In this document: positions 22,966-34,440 of the stretch, piece after piece
How positions within the stretch are numbered: the first letter of the stretch is position 1
How the letters are laid out: each line of letters starts with the position of its first letter
From: Neoscytalidium dimidiatum
Lineage: Eukaryota; Ascomycota; Dothideomycetes; Botryosphaeriales; Botryosphaeriaceae
Length of the DNA: 64,000 bases
NCBI GenBank assembly: GCA_037367355.1
Contig: CM074699.1
Location: 1,860,001 to 1,924,000, forward strand
Direction of reading: 5' to 3'
Position numbers and translations under genes: made by a program
Notes under the pieces: generated by a model
Seen by the model: only the letters and a program-made list of their open reading frames with translations
What the model was told of the DNA's origin: nothing
The model's database searches: none

Positions 22966-25938
22966 ATGTCGTCTGGCTTCGCGAACTCCTTCTGGTCTGG
23001 CGACTACGCCGGCGGTGCGCCCTCCCCCCCGTCTCTGCCGTCGCCGCAACGCGCCCTCTTTGCTGACTGCTGCGCCAGGTCTGGGCGTGCTCTTCGGGAA
23101 GCTCCAGCAGGGCGTCCAGGAAAACGAGCAGGTGCTCACAATAGCCCGTCTGCGCGCCGAGGCCGAAGAGACCTACGCCAACAAGCTCGCTGAGATCGGC
23201 CCCGCCACCGACCGCATTTCCGGCGGCTTTGGCCGCGACGATGGCGCCAGCGTGCGGAAGGTGAGTCCTGCCACGCGCCGCGCTGCCCGACCTGCACTGC
23301 GCCGCTAACCCCAGCCCCCCCCACTTGCAGGCATACGAGGGCGTCCGCACCGAAATGGAGCAGGCCTCGCAGAGCCACAAGAAAATCGCCTCCAACATCC
23401 GCGAACTTGTCGTTCAGCCCTTCGGCCGCTGGTGCGAGGCCCATGCCGCGCGCGTCCAGAACTCGCAGGACGACCTGCAGGCCCGCATCAAGGTCCACGA
23501 CAAGCAGGCCGAGGCCGTCCGAAAGTTTCGCAGCCAGTACTACAACAAGTGCCGCTTGGTCGAGGATCTCGAGGAGGAGGACAAGCTCGCTTTCCAGGAC
23601 CCCAGGAATGAGGCCCAGAGCCCCAAGAACACCCCTACCGTGAAGATTTCCGAGCCCGAGGAGATCGACGATGAGCCCATCGAAATCGGCGACGAGACCT
23701 ACCACCCCGACCAGATCAAGAAGATACTCACCCACATGCTTGAGAACATCAAGCTCGGCGAGTACAAGCTCCCCATCATCGGTACCTACCAGAACGTCTC
23801 CACCGGCGCCGACATCACCGACTACATCCAGAAGCACATGGGCGCGACGAGCGTGAGTTACGCCGAGAGGATCGGTCAGGATCTGTGCAACCATGGTTTT
23901 TTGAGGCTCCTTGGCAACGTCGGCAGCACCTTTGCGAACAGCTCCAAGATGAACTACCAGTTCAGGCCCAAGGTCTTCCAGATCACCGGAATTCCCGAGA
24001 AGAAGAAGCCGCTTGAGAGGGTGTCTTCGGTCATGTCCTCCGACAGTGCGACTGCCGATTCCCCCTCCAGCGCAGTGGGCGAGTTCCTCTCTGGCTGGAA
24101 TCCTATCAACACCGCTCGTCCGGGCGAGACTCCAGCAGAGAAACTCCGCCGTGAGGCTCGCGAGGCGGATGAGCGCTACAAAGCCGCTGTCAGGAAGTTG
24201 GATCTCCTGCGCTGCAACTTAGAGGAGGCGATGATTGATCACTTGAAGTTCATGGAGCGCTGCGAGCTGGACCGTCTAAAGGCGATCAAGGCCGTGATTT
24301 TGGATTTCTCGGGCGCCATCAGCAACGTCATGCCTACTCTTCAAAGCACCATCGACAAGATGATGCTGTTCCAGGAGACTGTCCAGCCGTTGGGTGACCT
24401 GCGGTACCTCCTGGAGAATTACCGCACCGGTCACTTCGTCCCCAAGGTCGTGACTTACGAGAACTACTACAATAATGTTGATGGTAAGCATAGCTTGGAA
24501 GGCGGCATCATAAGGAGAATTGTCTGACGAAATTTCCAGAGCAAACTTTCGGTGTTGATCTTGAAGCCAGGGCTCGCTCCGATCGCAAGCGTGTGCCTAT
24601 CATCGTCACCACGATCCTGACTTTCCTCGATAACCGTAAGATTGGCCCCGAATTTACCCATACTTTGAGAGATATTAACTTCAATAGACTATCCCGATCT
24701 TGAAGGTGATGAAGCACGCCGCGGCATCTGGCTTGTGGATGTGCCCCTGGCGGCCACACACAAGCTCCGTGCTGAGATCAACACGGGCAAAGCCTTTCCC
24801 CACGAAATCCTCGAGCAGTATGAGATACCCATAGTCGCTAGTGTTTTGAAATTGTACCTCCTCGAGCTGCCTGGTAGGTCAAAATTGAGTTCTGACAGCA
24901 GCGAAACTTTGGTGCTGACGATCTGCAGATTCGCTCGTCTCATCTCACGTTTACGAAATCGTTAAGACGATCTATAGCACGACCGCACCCTCGACTAGTG
25001 AAGAAGCCCGTATCTCTGTCATTCAGTCTACGCTCGGTCAGCTTCGTCTTGCAAATATTGCCACGCTTGATGCGATCACGACCCACTTCGTCCGTCTCAT
25101 TGAGCTCACTTCTGCGGACGAGAACTTCATCGCCACCCTGGCGACCGCGCTGGCCCCCTGTATCCTGCGGCCGCGCCAGGAGAATTCTCTCACCATGAAC
25201 GAACGGTATGCCTACCGCCTAATTCGCGACCTGTTCGCCCACAAGGACGCCATCTTCGGAGAATTGAAGCGCGCCTCGGCTCTTGCGCACAGCAACTCTT
25301 CTTCCTCCAGGCCGCGGGCCATCAGCACTGACGAGAGCAACCGCCGTATCCACATGGAAGAGCGGGCTCGCGCCATTGCTTCACGCAGCCGCGCTTCCAG
25401 TCCAGCTCCAACGTCGCGGGTACATCGGCGTGACCGCAGTACTGGAGGACCCGAAACTCGTTTTCCGATCGCAACCAGCAACACCAGTCCTACAGAGCGT
25501 CGCGGAACTGGAGGAAAGACCCGCGATTCCCTTGAGGTCCCCGGGAGTCTTGAGAACTCGCCCGTTCTCAATGACTCCCCCCCAAAGCCCATCGCGACGA
25601 ACGGCACTACCGCCTCGGTTGCCAGTACAAGTTCGAACAGGGACAGCATCGCGTCCACCACAATCTCCGCTTCAAACCGCGATAGCATCACGTCCGATGG
25701 TTCCTCTACGCCTACCAGTGCGACCACGGTGGAAAAGAGAAACTCTCTCGGACGTTCCACGGGAGCCAGCTCCCGATTCCCCAGAAAGACTGGCAGCCTG
25801 GCAAGACAAAGTTTGATCGGCAGCGGCAAGCGCGACAGCATGGGAAGCCTGCGCGATGCCGACGGCGCCTCAACCCCCGTCGAGGATGTGCACAGGCCGG
25901 TGGGTGTCGAGCTTGTTGACAAGCCGATGGATGACTAA
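22966..25938 (+). CDS. RGD2: F-BAR / DEP / RhoGAP protein, Rgd2-type
   Basis: Exons 22966-23014, 23079-23260, 23331-24483, 24540-24635, 24688-24873 and 24929-25938; 891 aa, all joins in frame. Order: F-BAR/FCH at the N-terminus (FANSFWSGDYAGGLGVLFGKLQQGVQENEQ, then the long helical part), interrupted by a DEP domain (about residues 198-300, including ITDYIQKHMGATS and FLRLLG). The F-BAR second half follows, then RhoGAP (about residues 470-680, with FPHEILEQYEIPIVASVLKLYLLELPDSL and NEENSL-like LRPRQENSLTMN), and a Ser/Thr-rich disordered tail. This layout is that of yeast Rgd2, a GAP for Cdc42 and Rho5 at curved membranes. The usual arginine-finger segment (GxxRxSG) is replaced by RRGIWLVDVPLAATHKLR (about 504-520). 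Confidence 0.9.
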
Positions 25939-26737
25939 GCGCATAATGGACTTGGATGGATTGTTGCCAGGATGCGTATTATGATTCTTTTAGATGCGTC
26001 GATGATGCATTCATGTCATACAGACGAAGATGACAATTACTCCTTTTGGCTTTAGGTTACCTTTCTCCAACTTCTTTTCTCTCTTCGATGTCCGTTTTCT
26101 CCGACTACTTTCTCCCCGGCAGGCGATTAGGTAGTCTCTTTATTTCTTTATCTCTTTGTTGTGCTCTTTGTCACAGATATCATACACTTTGCTCTGTATT
26201 ATAGGCGCTGTGCGAACGAGCTATAAGGGTGGTGCTGGAAAATAAACTGCGGGTATTTGCGTGGCTGCTACCACTGCTGCTACAGCTACTGATACCGACT
26301 TTTAGGTTCTCTCTAATTCGTGGTAGTATGTATAGCCTGCAACATAAACTGGATGAGCAATGAGACTTGGGATTTATATTATGCTGTTTTACTGGCGTGT
26401 GTGAAATTTGTGAATCGACGCGGATGAGGTTGCTGGGTGGGAACGGACATGTGTTGGTTATGACTGAGATATATATAAAAAAAAAAATGAGATCTCTCAC
26501 AATCGTGAATAATACCTAAGGAAATCGCAAGTGACGAAAGCGTTTCGTCCTTACGGCTGAGCGTTGACCATTAGGTGCTCTGCATGAATAGAATTGTTCG
26601 GTCCTCTCATTACTTTATCCATTGAACCATTACAACATCGAAGACATCAAACGCTAACTCCTGGCCGCTTACACGAGGCCGAGCTCTTACTCACCTTTAA
26701 GGAATGACACCCAGTCAAGTCTCTTACACACACACAC
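25939..26737. other. Convergent intergenic region
   Basis: About 0.8 kb, noticeably T-rich (3'UTR-like) after the RhoGAP stop, with an A run near 26478-26487. It lies between the ends of the RhoGAP (+) and glycine-zipper (-) genes. No gene or RNA recognised. Confidence 0.55.
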
Positions 26738-28571
26738 TCACTCTTTCTTGCTGCCTCCAACACCCACTCCGCCGAGCACTCCGCCAGCTAACCCACCTAA
26801 GCCTCTGCCCACGCCTCCAACCGTGCTTCCCAGTCCTCCAACAATGTCTCCCTTTCCGAGTTTCGTCTGCAACAAAAGTCAGCACATCCCACCCTTCTCC
26901 CACATCCAAAAACAACGGAGAGAGCAAAAAAAAAAAATAAAAAGAATAAACGAGATATCACCACTCACCACCCCATCCCCCAACCCGCCCGTAATCCCGC
27001 CCACCGCATCGCCCACGCCCTTCCCAACGCCGCCCACCACGCCCCCGACGGGCCCGCCCACCGTCTGGCCCACGCCGCCGGTGGCGCCCTCGATCGCGCC
27101 GCCCAGCCCCTTCCCGGCGCCGCCCACGGTCCCGCCCACGCCCTCCGTCAGCCCGCCCACGGCGCCGCCGACGTCGCCCTGGCCCAGCGCGCCCGTCGTG
27201 CCCGTCACCGCCGACCCGACGCCCCGCACCGCGCTGTTGGCCGCGTCCTTGACGCCCGTCGTCGTCCCCGTGACGGCCTGGCCGGCGCCGCTCGAGATGT
27301 GCGAGAGCGGCTGGCCGACGCCCGGGGGCAGGCGGTCGGCGGTTTTGGAGAGGGCGCCGGTGGTGCCTGTTGGTTTTTTTTATTTTTTATGTAAGTAAAG
27401 AATCGAACATCAGCGTTGCGCCGGGAGAGTGGGTTGGGGGGGCAGAGGAGAAGAAAGGGGGGCTGGGAGCGTTACCGGATGTTAGCGCGTTCGCGGCACC
27501 CACAGCCGTCGAAGTCGTGCCCGTCAGGACGCCGGTCGCGGTGTTGATGCCGCCGTTGACGACGGAGGTCGCGGCGCCGGTGGTGGCGGTCACCGGGTTG
27601 CGGGTGAGCTTGCGCGGGGCCTTGCGCTTCGAGGCTGGGAGCGATTCCGGGGAGATGGTCACTTTCTTTGCTGCTGGCGTGGCGGGGGCGGGGCGGGTGG
27701 TTGATGCTGTTGATGTTGCTCCGTCTGCGGTTGCGGTGGACGTGATGGATGGGTTCGGTGTGCTTGTCTTTGGCGTTGTCGTGGGTTTGGGTGTTGCGGT
27801 CGTTGCAGTCGTTCCTGTGGCCACGGGCTTCACGGCGGGCGCTTTCGTTGTCGACGGGGTTGTCGTGGCCGGCGTGACTTTCGCTGTTGGAGATTTGGGC
27901 CGGGCGTTTGCGGCCGTCGTGGCCGGCACGGTTTTCTTCGTGCCGATAGGGGTGCGAGGCTTCGCCGGCGGTCTGGCAGCGTTGGTGGTTGAAGTGACCT
28001 TTGTTGGGTTGACAGGTGACGAGGCTGCCGGGGCCTTTTGGCTGGCGACGGGGATGGGCTTCTTGGAGCCTATTGGAGCATGCGAAGACACCCTGGCCGG
28101 TGTTGGTGTCTTCACCGGTACCACCTTGTCTGGTGTAGCTGTGGCCCTTGCTGTACCAGTGGCAGCTGTCTTCTTCGTCGCGCTTGTAGCAGTAGCCGTC
28201 GTCGCCTTATTCGTGGCTATCGTGGGCGTGGACTTGGCGGCGGCAGGAGCAGCGGGCTTAATAGGGGTCTTCGGTTTGGCGACAGGAGTACTGGCTGTTT
28301 TAATGGTAGCAGTACCAGTAGTTTTATCCGTGCCACTGTTGGCAACCTTCTGGATGTTCGCTACACCGGCTGGGTGGGCCGACGTCAGCATTTCCTTAGA
28401 AGAAAAACAGCAGGGCGACCGAGAAGGAGCTAAATATCGATACATGCTCCATATCGAATACTAGAATGGCTATTTTGCGAGGCCATTGCGTCCAATTGAA
28501 GTGACTAATGCAACGTTGGACTCACCTTGCAAGGCCTCATTTTGCTTCTTCAGGTCGTCAAGAGCGGACAT
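26738..28571 (-). CDS. Thr/Pro/Ala/Lys-rich protein with C-terminal glycine-zipper repeats
   Basis: Exons in transcript order 28571-28526, 28369-27476, 27366-26969 and 26866-26738; 488 aa. Introns GTGAGT/CCAG (CTGAC branch point), GTAACG/ACAG and GTGAGT/GCAG keep frame. The N-terminus (MSALDDLKKQNEALQAGV) is a short helix. About residues 30-310 are low-complexity Thr/Pro/Ala/Lys, probably disordered. About residues 380-483 are a dense glycine-zipper array (GGxxxGG, e.g. VGGAVGGLTEGVGGTVGG, VGGVVGGVGKGVGDAVGG). No signal peptide or classical membrane span. I do not recognise an orthologue. Such Gly/Val zipper arrays can pack in membranes or self-assemble, so a structural or septal/membrane-associated role is possible, not shown. 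A 364-codon antisense frame is judged a shadow. Confidence 0.65.
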
Positions 28572-29033
28572 GTTGAACTCTTTCGATAGCGGTCTTTCAG
28601 CCAAGTGTGATCTCGCAAATGATTTTGGCGGGAGCAATGCAGGAGATCTGTGGAGCTCGCAGTGGAGATGGGATGTGTGGAGGGGGATTGGACCCTTCTT
28701 GAGAGATCCGCGTGGTGATCCGACGTACGTCATCGCACATCCCGACAGGGGTCTTTGCAAGATCTGAATCTGGAACGTGAGAAGCCACAACGCAACACCG
28801 ACAGGGATACCGCTTTGACAGCTCGCCTATTCTCGCCTGCTCGTAGTGATCTTCACTTGCTAAAGGCAGTACTTTCCCCTTGTGGTTGCACATGTGAATC
28901 GACGAATACTGCGCCACAGAAAACTGGGGTTCCGGGAGAAGCAGTTGGCTACCAAGATTCTGGACAAACCCGTTTAGCTGAGACCTGATCCAAAGCCAAT
29001 ATCTGATCCCATACTCCTAAGTATCTCCAGAGC
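28572..29033. other. Intergenic region between tandem minus-strand genes
   Basis: About 0.46 kb: promoter/5'UTR of the glycine-zipper gene and 3' end of the membrane-protein gene. Short open frames only; nothing else supportable. Confidence 0.55.
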
Positions 29034-31150
29034 TCATCGAGTCTGCCCCCAACCGAAGTACTTCCTTCCCAGCACCGTGACGGCTATGCATTCAAATCCC
29101 CACAGTCCGAGGCCAAAAAGAATTTCCAACGAGCAACATAAGCCCACTCTTCCCGCAAATACGCCAAGCCTTCTCAATCCTGATCCTGACGTCAGATCTG
29201 TGCCTGTGAACGCAGGCCACCATGGAGGGTAAACTCGATTAGCAAGAACCGGCAGGGAAGAGTTGCTGCTTCGAGAAGAGATGAAGCGTAGGTAAGAAAT
29301 AGCGATCATGCGGAGGCCCACGGCCTTGAGCGGTAGGAGGACCCAGTCTGAGAACGTGAAGTTAACCCACGAGCCCAGCATCTCTGCGGGTTCCTCGGCA
29401 AGTTGCGTTACTCGGTGCGTCCGCTTTCTGCCACGCCCATAACCACTCCAGCGCCTTTGAGGATGCCCGTTGTTGGAACCCTGGAGCTCCGAAGAGTTGT
29501 TTCGCCGTGAACTAGTTGCGCCGTTCTGAAGCTCTTCAGGCAGAGCAATCTCAAGGCTCACCACTCCTGAGCCCTCGTCCCGCGAAGCGATCCTCACCGT
29601 CGCATCTCTTTCGTCGTCATGATGCCTGTTTGAATCACTGATAGAATGCGGCGAAGTCGAAGACGCGTGCCTGGTGTGGACCGTTGGCGTTCGAGGGGTT
29701 CTCGATTGGCCGCTACCTTCAACCGGAGTTCCAGGTCGCTGCTCAGCGGCAGATGGATTTCCATCATCCATAACAGAGCGGCTATCGTCATTACGCTCAT
29801 GGGACCGATTGATAGAGAAGAATCTACCGGCAGAATTGCCGGGAGTTCCCCGGGACATATCGCCCCGCCAGCTCCAATTAAGACATGTGAAGAACCATTG
29901 TGACCAGGTATGGGGGGGTTGCCGGCCGTTCAAAGCTTCCTTCTCCAAGAATCGGCGCCTCTCAGTGGCTTCGTCTGCGGTGTACTGGTCTGGATTGTCG
30001 GGTGATAGTATGCCCTTTTCTAGAGGTTCATACATGACTCGCTGAATGCGAATCATTGCACGTCTCCAAGCAATAATCATGATTATAGGAGAAGTTGAGA
30101 GAGCCCCGAGCCAGCTAGTGAAGTTGCCCAAACCAAAAGTTTCTGGAAACGCTACGGCCTGTATAGGAGAAGAGGCCGACCAAGGATTAAAAGCTGATAG
30201 TTGTGGCAGAAGCTGAGATGGTGGTGCGAGGAAAAGTCTCTGGTATCCAGCGTGGAGAACGATTGGAGCGAACCCCAACTCTATAGAGATTGCTATTCTG
30301 TGGAATTATTAGTCTTTGGGCAATGACGTGTGATGCTTTCCAACGTACACCCTCCGAATTAAAGGTTTCCATCTTGAAATAGCTACTCGACTCCTGCGAG
30401 AGAGAGTGGACCTGAATATGGCGTCGTCAATTAGAGAAACGACAAGAGATGCCCACAAGTCTCCGTCGTTGGTAATCATGGATATTAACTGGGCTGGAAG
30501 ACCGGCAAGGAAAAACGCTGTTGGGCCTGCCCGTTGCAGCTGAGCTCTGACCAATTCGTAGAATGAGAGCTCTTGGGGATAATCGTAAGTCTACTACCAG
30601 TCAGATGCTTGCTGGCTGGCTGGATATTGAAGGAAAGACATACGAGTATGCGGTCATGCAGAGCGCTGACCCACCATGTGCCTGCATAGCGGGTTAACGT
30701 TCCGACGATGGCCACAAGCGTTCCGCTAAGATCTTCGGCCTCAACCTGCTTCATTACAAGAGGATCTTTCGGTGGAGGCAAGGGAAATCCTGCAATATGG
30801 ACTCGTTTGCGCTCAACGACCCCGACTGCGGCCAGGATGTCATTTTGGGCATCCCTCAGCGTACGGCCTAAGGCACGGGCTCTTGGGTTGATCGGATGGC
30901 CACGTTCATCATACTGAGGGGCCTGCTCATCGGGGGCAGGTCCGGCTCCATTTGCAGTCAACGAGGTGGTGCCAGGAAAATGTTCTGGTGGTTCATGTGA
31001 CGAGCGGCCCTTTCATAATTGCATTAGTAAGAGTAGCAGAGACGGCCTGGAAACTGGAAGAGGCGCATTTGGAACCGTCGGAAAACAGGCTGACAAAGCG
31101 AGGCAATCACTCACAAGCACCAGTCTTGTCAGGAACACATCTCGGCCCAT
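29034..31150 (-). CDS. Polytopic membrane protein of unknown function
   Basis: Exons in transcript order 31150-31115, 31009-30644, 30590-30349 and 30297-29034; 635 aa. Intron 1 (GTGAGT, branch TACTAAT, acceptor AAAG) was placed by frame and branch site; the short exon 1 is the least certain part. Hydrophobic segments: SGTLVAIVGTLTRYAGTWWV, PTAFFLAGLPAQLISMI, IAISIELGFAPIVLHAGY, WLGALSTSPIIMIIAW, DWVLLPLKAVGLRMIAISYL and GLCCSLEILFGLGLWGFECIAV, so about six spans. A long Ser/Arg/Asn-rich hydrophilic loop (about 250-470, carrying TPRTPTVHTRHASS and RRNNSSELQGSNNG) lies between the fourth and fifth. I do not recognise the family. It shares a 320-base divergent promoter with UTP13. Confidence 0.68.
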
Positions 31151-31470
31151 CCTGAGTCAAGCTTAAGGTTGTGAGGGGCGTTGTGGAGCGGAAGATGGGC
31201 TCGAAACTACAGAGTTCATGTCGCCAGGTATGTTAGAAGGGGTTTGTCAGCTCAGCAACAGCAGTCTGACAGTCGCGCTCGATGATGGTGAGAGTGACGA
31301 GTGAGCGTCGCGCTGATGCAACGGATCGGAGCAGGCGCACGCGCTCGGCCTCGGCCACGATCTTGCTATTCCCAGACTAGCGTGCTTCTTATCGATATCG
31401 AAAAAGTTGCGACGCAATCTCCGCCTCAGTCCCTCTTGACATATTCCACTCACACGAACCAAGCGTGACC
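31151..31470. promoter_or_regulatory. Bidirectional promoter, membrane protein / UTP13
   Basis: About 0.32 kb between divergent start codons. It contains a CGAT-rich stretch (ATCGATATCG near 31392). No specific factor site is claimed. Confidence 0.5.
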
Positions 31471-34195
31471 ATGGCGCAGAGGGCCGCTGTAAAGACGACC
31501 TTCGAGGTCAGCCGGACAATTCAGCCCATCTACGTCGGTGGCAGCGTCGCCCTCAGCCGCAATGGCCGCATCCTCGCGACATGTCTGGGCGAGGATGCAC
31601 TGCTCACTGACCTAGCAACAGGCACCGAGCTCGGGCGCATAGAAGGCGTAAGTAGACCTGCGGGGCGATGCATTCTTCCTCTGTATCTGACATTGACACG
31701 CAGTACAGGACGGAGAAGTAATCACTTCGCTATGCTTGACGCCTACCGGCTCTCACCTTATAATATGCTCGCGCTCCCTCTCCATGCGCATTTACGCCCT
31801 AAGGCCTTCCGACTCCGCCGACGCCCTCATAGATGCTGAACTCACTCGCACACTCAAGCCGCATTCGTCTCCTGTCGTTGTATCCACAACCGACCGCACG
31901 GGCACACTCCTTGCAACTGGTGGTGCCGATGGCATTGTGAAAGTTTGGGATATTCGAGGCGGATACACCACCCACAATTTCCATGGCCACAGTGGTGTTA
32001 TCGCTGCGCTCCGGTTTTTTGAGGCCCAAGTTTCTGGTGCCGAAGTCGAGAAGGGAGGGAAGAAGAAGAGAAAATCCAGATTGGAAGACGAAACCGTGGA
32101 CAACGGCGACACAACCATTAGCTACAGGTTAGCAAGTGGCGGTGAGGATGGCAAAGTTCGCATTTGGGACCTCCACAAGCGCAAGAGTGTCGCCGTATTG
32201 GACTCTCATGTTTCTGTCGTAAGGAGTCTAGACTTTTCTGAACAAGAAAACGCCCTGGTTTCCGGAAGCAGGGACAAGACTGTCATGATATGGGATGCAC
32301 GGACATGGAAGGTCAGAAGCACGATTCCGGTGCTAGAGGAGGTCGAAAGCACCGGGTTCGTCAAGGACGGTTCCTTCATTTATACCGGTGGCACGAACGG
32401 AAAACTTCGGCTATGGTCGCTAATTGGAGGAAGAGAAGTAACGGAGGAACAAGCACCAGGCTTCGAGACCGAAGGGATTGTGGATATCATACATCACGAA
32501 GGTCTCTCGTACCTGTTGACCATTCACGCCGACCAGACCCTGGTTCTCCACTCCAAAGCATCCCTGGCGGACATTTTGGGCAACGAGACAATTGCACCTC
32601 TCCCAATCCTTCGTAGGATTTCTGGAACGCATGACGAGGTGATCGATCTGGCGTACGTTGGCTCTGACCGCTCGTTCCTTGCCCTGGCGACAAACGTTGA
32701 GGATATTCGCATAGTCTCTCTCAAATCGCGACAGAAAGGCGCCGACGATTCGATCGGTGGTGACTATTTTGGTGCCGACAAAGGCTTGCTGAAGGGGCAC
32801 GAGGATATTATCATTTGCCTGGATGTCGACTGGTCAGGCCACTGGCTGGCAACGGGAGCAAAGGACAACACAGCCCGCCTTTGGCGAATCGATCCAGAGA
32901 ACGAATCCTGGTCCTGCTATGGCACATTCACAGGTCACGCGGAATCCCTTGGTGCTGTCGCATTGCCAAAAACAGCTCCACAGATCGGTTCGGCTGCGCA
33001 CTCTAACCCTTTGGATCATCCACCATCCTTCTTCATTACCGGCTCGCAAGATAAGACGATCAAGCGGTGGGACATTTCAAGTATCAAGAAGGACACCCAA
33101 AAGGCCTCCCGCGCAACATGGACTAGAAAAGCCCATGACAAGGACATCAACGCGATCGACATCAACCACAAAGCCACATTATTCGCCACCGCTTCGCAAG
33201 ATAGGACGGTCAAAATCTGGTCAGTGGAAACGGGTGAGACCATCGGAGTCTTGCGCGGACACCGTCGCGGTGTTTGGACCGTGAAGTTCGCACCCAAAGA
33301 CAACCCCCAAATCAATGGGAGCGGAAATCGTGGTCTAATCGCGACTGGATCTGGTGACAAGACTGTCAAAATATGGAGCTTAACGGACTACAGCTGCCTG
33401 CTGACGCTTGAAGGCCACACCAACAGTGTTCTCAAACTCGCATGGCTTCCATACATCCAGACTGGAGACTCGCGCGACAAGCGTGGAGCCGAGGTGGCAT
33501 CTGCTGCCGGCGATGGTTTGGTCAAGGTTTGGGACGTCAGCAGTGGCGAGCTCGCATGCACATTGGACAACCACACTGACCGTGTCTGGGCTCTGACTGT
33601 CAATCCTTCGACAAGGACGCTTGTTTCAGGTGGTGGTGACAGCGTCATCACGTTCTGGGAAGACACGACCGAGGCTTCGATGGAGGCTGCCGCCTCGCGG
33701 GAGGCAGAGCGGGTGGAGCAAGACCAGAAGCTGCAAAACTACATGCACGCTGGGAACTGGCGCGAGGCTATTACGTTGGCCCTCCAGCTGAACCAACCTG
33801 GACGACTGCTGAATCTCTTCAAGGGAGTTGTAGAGGCTGAGGACCAGGAAAAGGGCAGCTTGAGCGGCAACGCGGCGGTCGACGAGGTCTTGGGCAGCCT
33901 CGCGGACGAGCAGATCCTGGCCCTTCTTCTGAGGATCAGAGACTGGAATACCAATGCCAGGACAGCACCTGTGGCGCAGAAGATTCTTTGGGCGCTGATG
34001 CGCTCATATCCTGCGACGAGACTTTCCTCGCTGAAGGTGACCGGCGGAGTGCAGGCCAGAAGCAGCGTCAAGGAAGTGATGGATGCGTTGGGAGCGTATA
34101 CGGACAGACATTACAAGCGCATTGATGAGCTTGTGGATGAAGGCTACTTACTCGACTACACTCTCCGGGAGATGGATGAAGTCGTGGGAAATTAA
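31471..34195 (+). CDS. UTP13: U3 snoRNA-associated WD40 protein UTP13
   Basis: Exons 31471-31647 and 31709-34195 (intron GTAAGT/ACAG) give 887 aa. Start is MAQRAAVKTTFEVSRTIQPIYVGG; an upstream GTG in frame is not used. Twelve or more WD40 repeats form two propellers: TGGADGIVKVWDIRGG, LASGGEDGKVRIWDLHK, VSGSRDKTVMIWDAR, LATGAKDNTARLWR, ITGSQDKTIKRWD, FATASQDRTVKIWS, ATGSGDKTVKIWS, SAAGDGLVKVWD and VSGGGDSVITFW. A helical Utp13 C-terminal domain follows (LQNYMHAGNWREAITLALQLNQPGRLLNLFKGVVE). Utp13 (TBL3) belongs to the UTP-B/PWP2 subcomplex of the SSU processome and acts in early 18S pre-rRNA cleavage. A Lys/Arg-rich insertion (EVEKGGKKKRKSRLED) interrupts an early blade. Confidence 0.93.
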
Positions 34196-34440
34196 GAAAG
34201 AATGGAAGGAATTCAGCCTCGGAATTCGCGGAGCTTGGCGTTCACGGTTGCGAAGACATGCAAGAGAAAAAGCGTTCAGTTTGGCAAGTTCTCGTGTTGC
34301 CCTTCTTCATCAAAGTATGTACAGTACATTGGTGCTGATCTGGAATTTACCCTCATCGGATGAAACGGAATGCATGTCCATTGCACCTGTTCAGTATACT
34401 TGAGTTTATTTACTCCCATCAGAAGTCCTTGCTCGAACCG

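Noticed and set aside
27370..28464. 364-codon plus-strand open frame rich in Val/Ala
   Set aside because: Mirror of the Thr/Ala/Pro-rich coding exon on the minus strand; the minus model has consistent splice sites and a CTGAC branch point, the plus frame has none.
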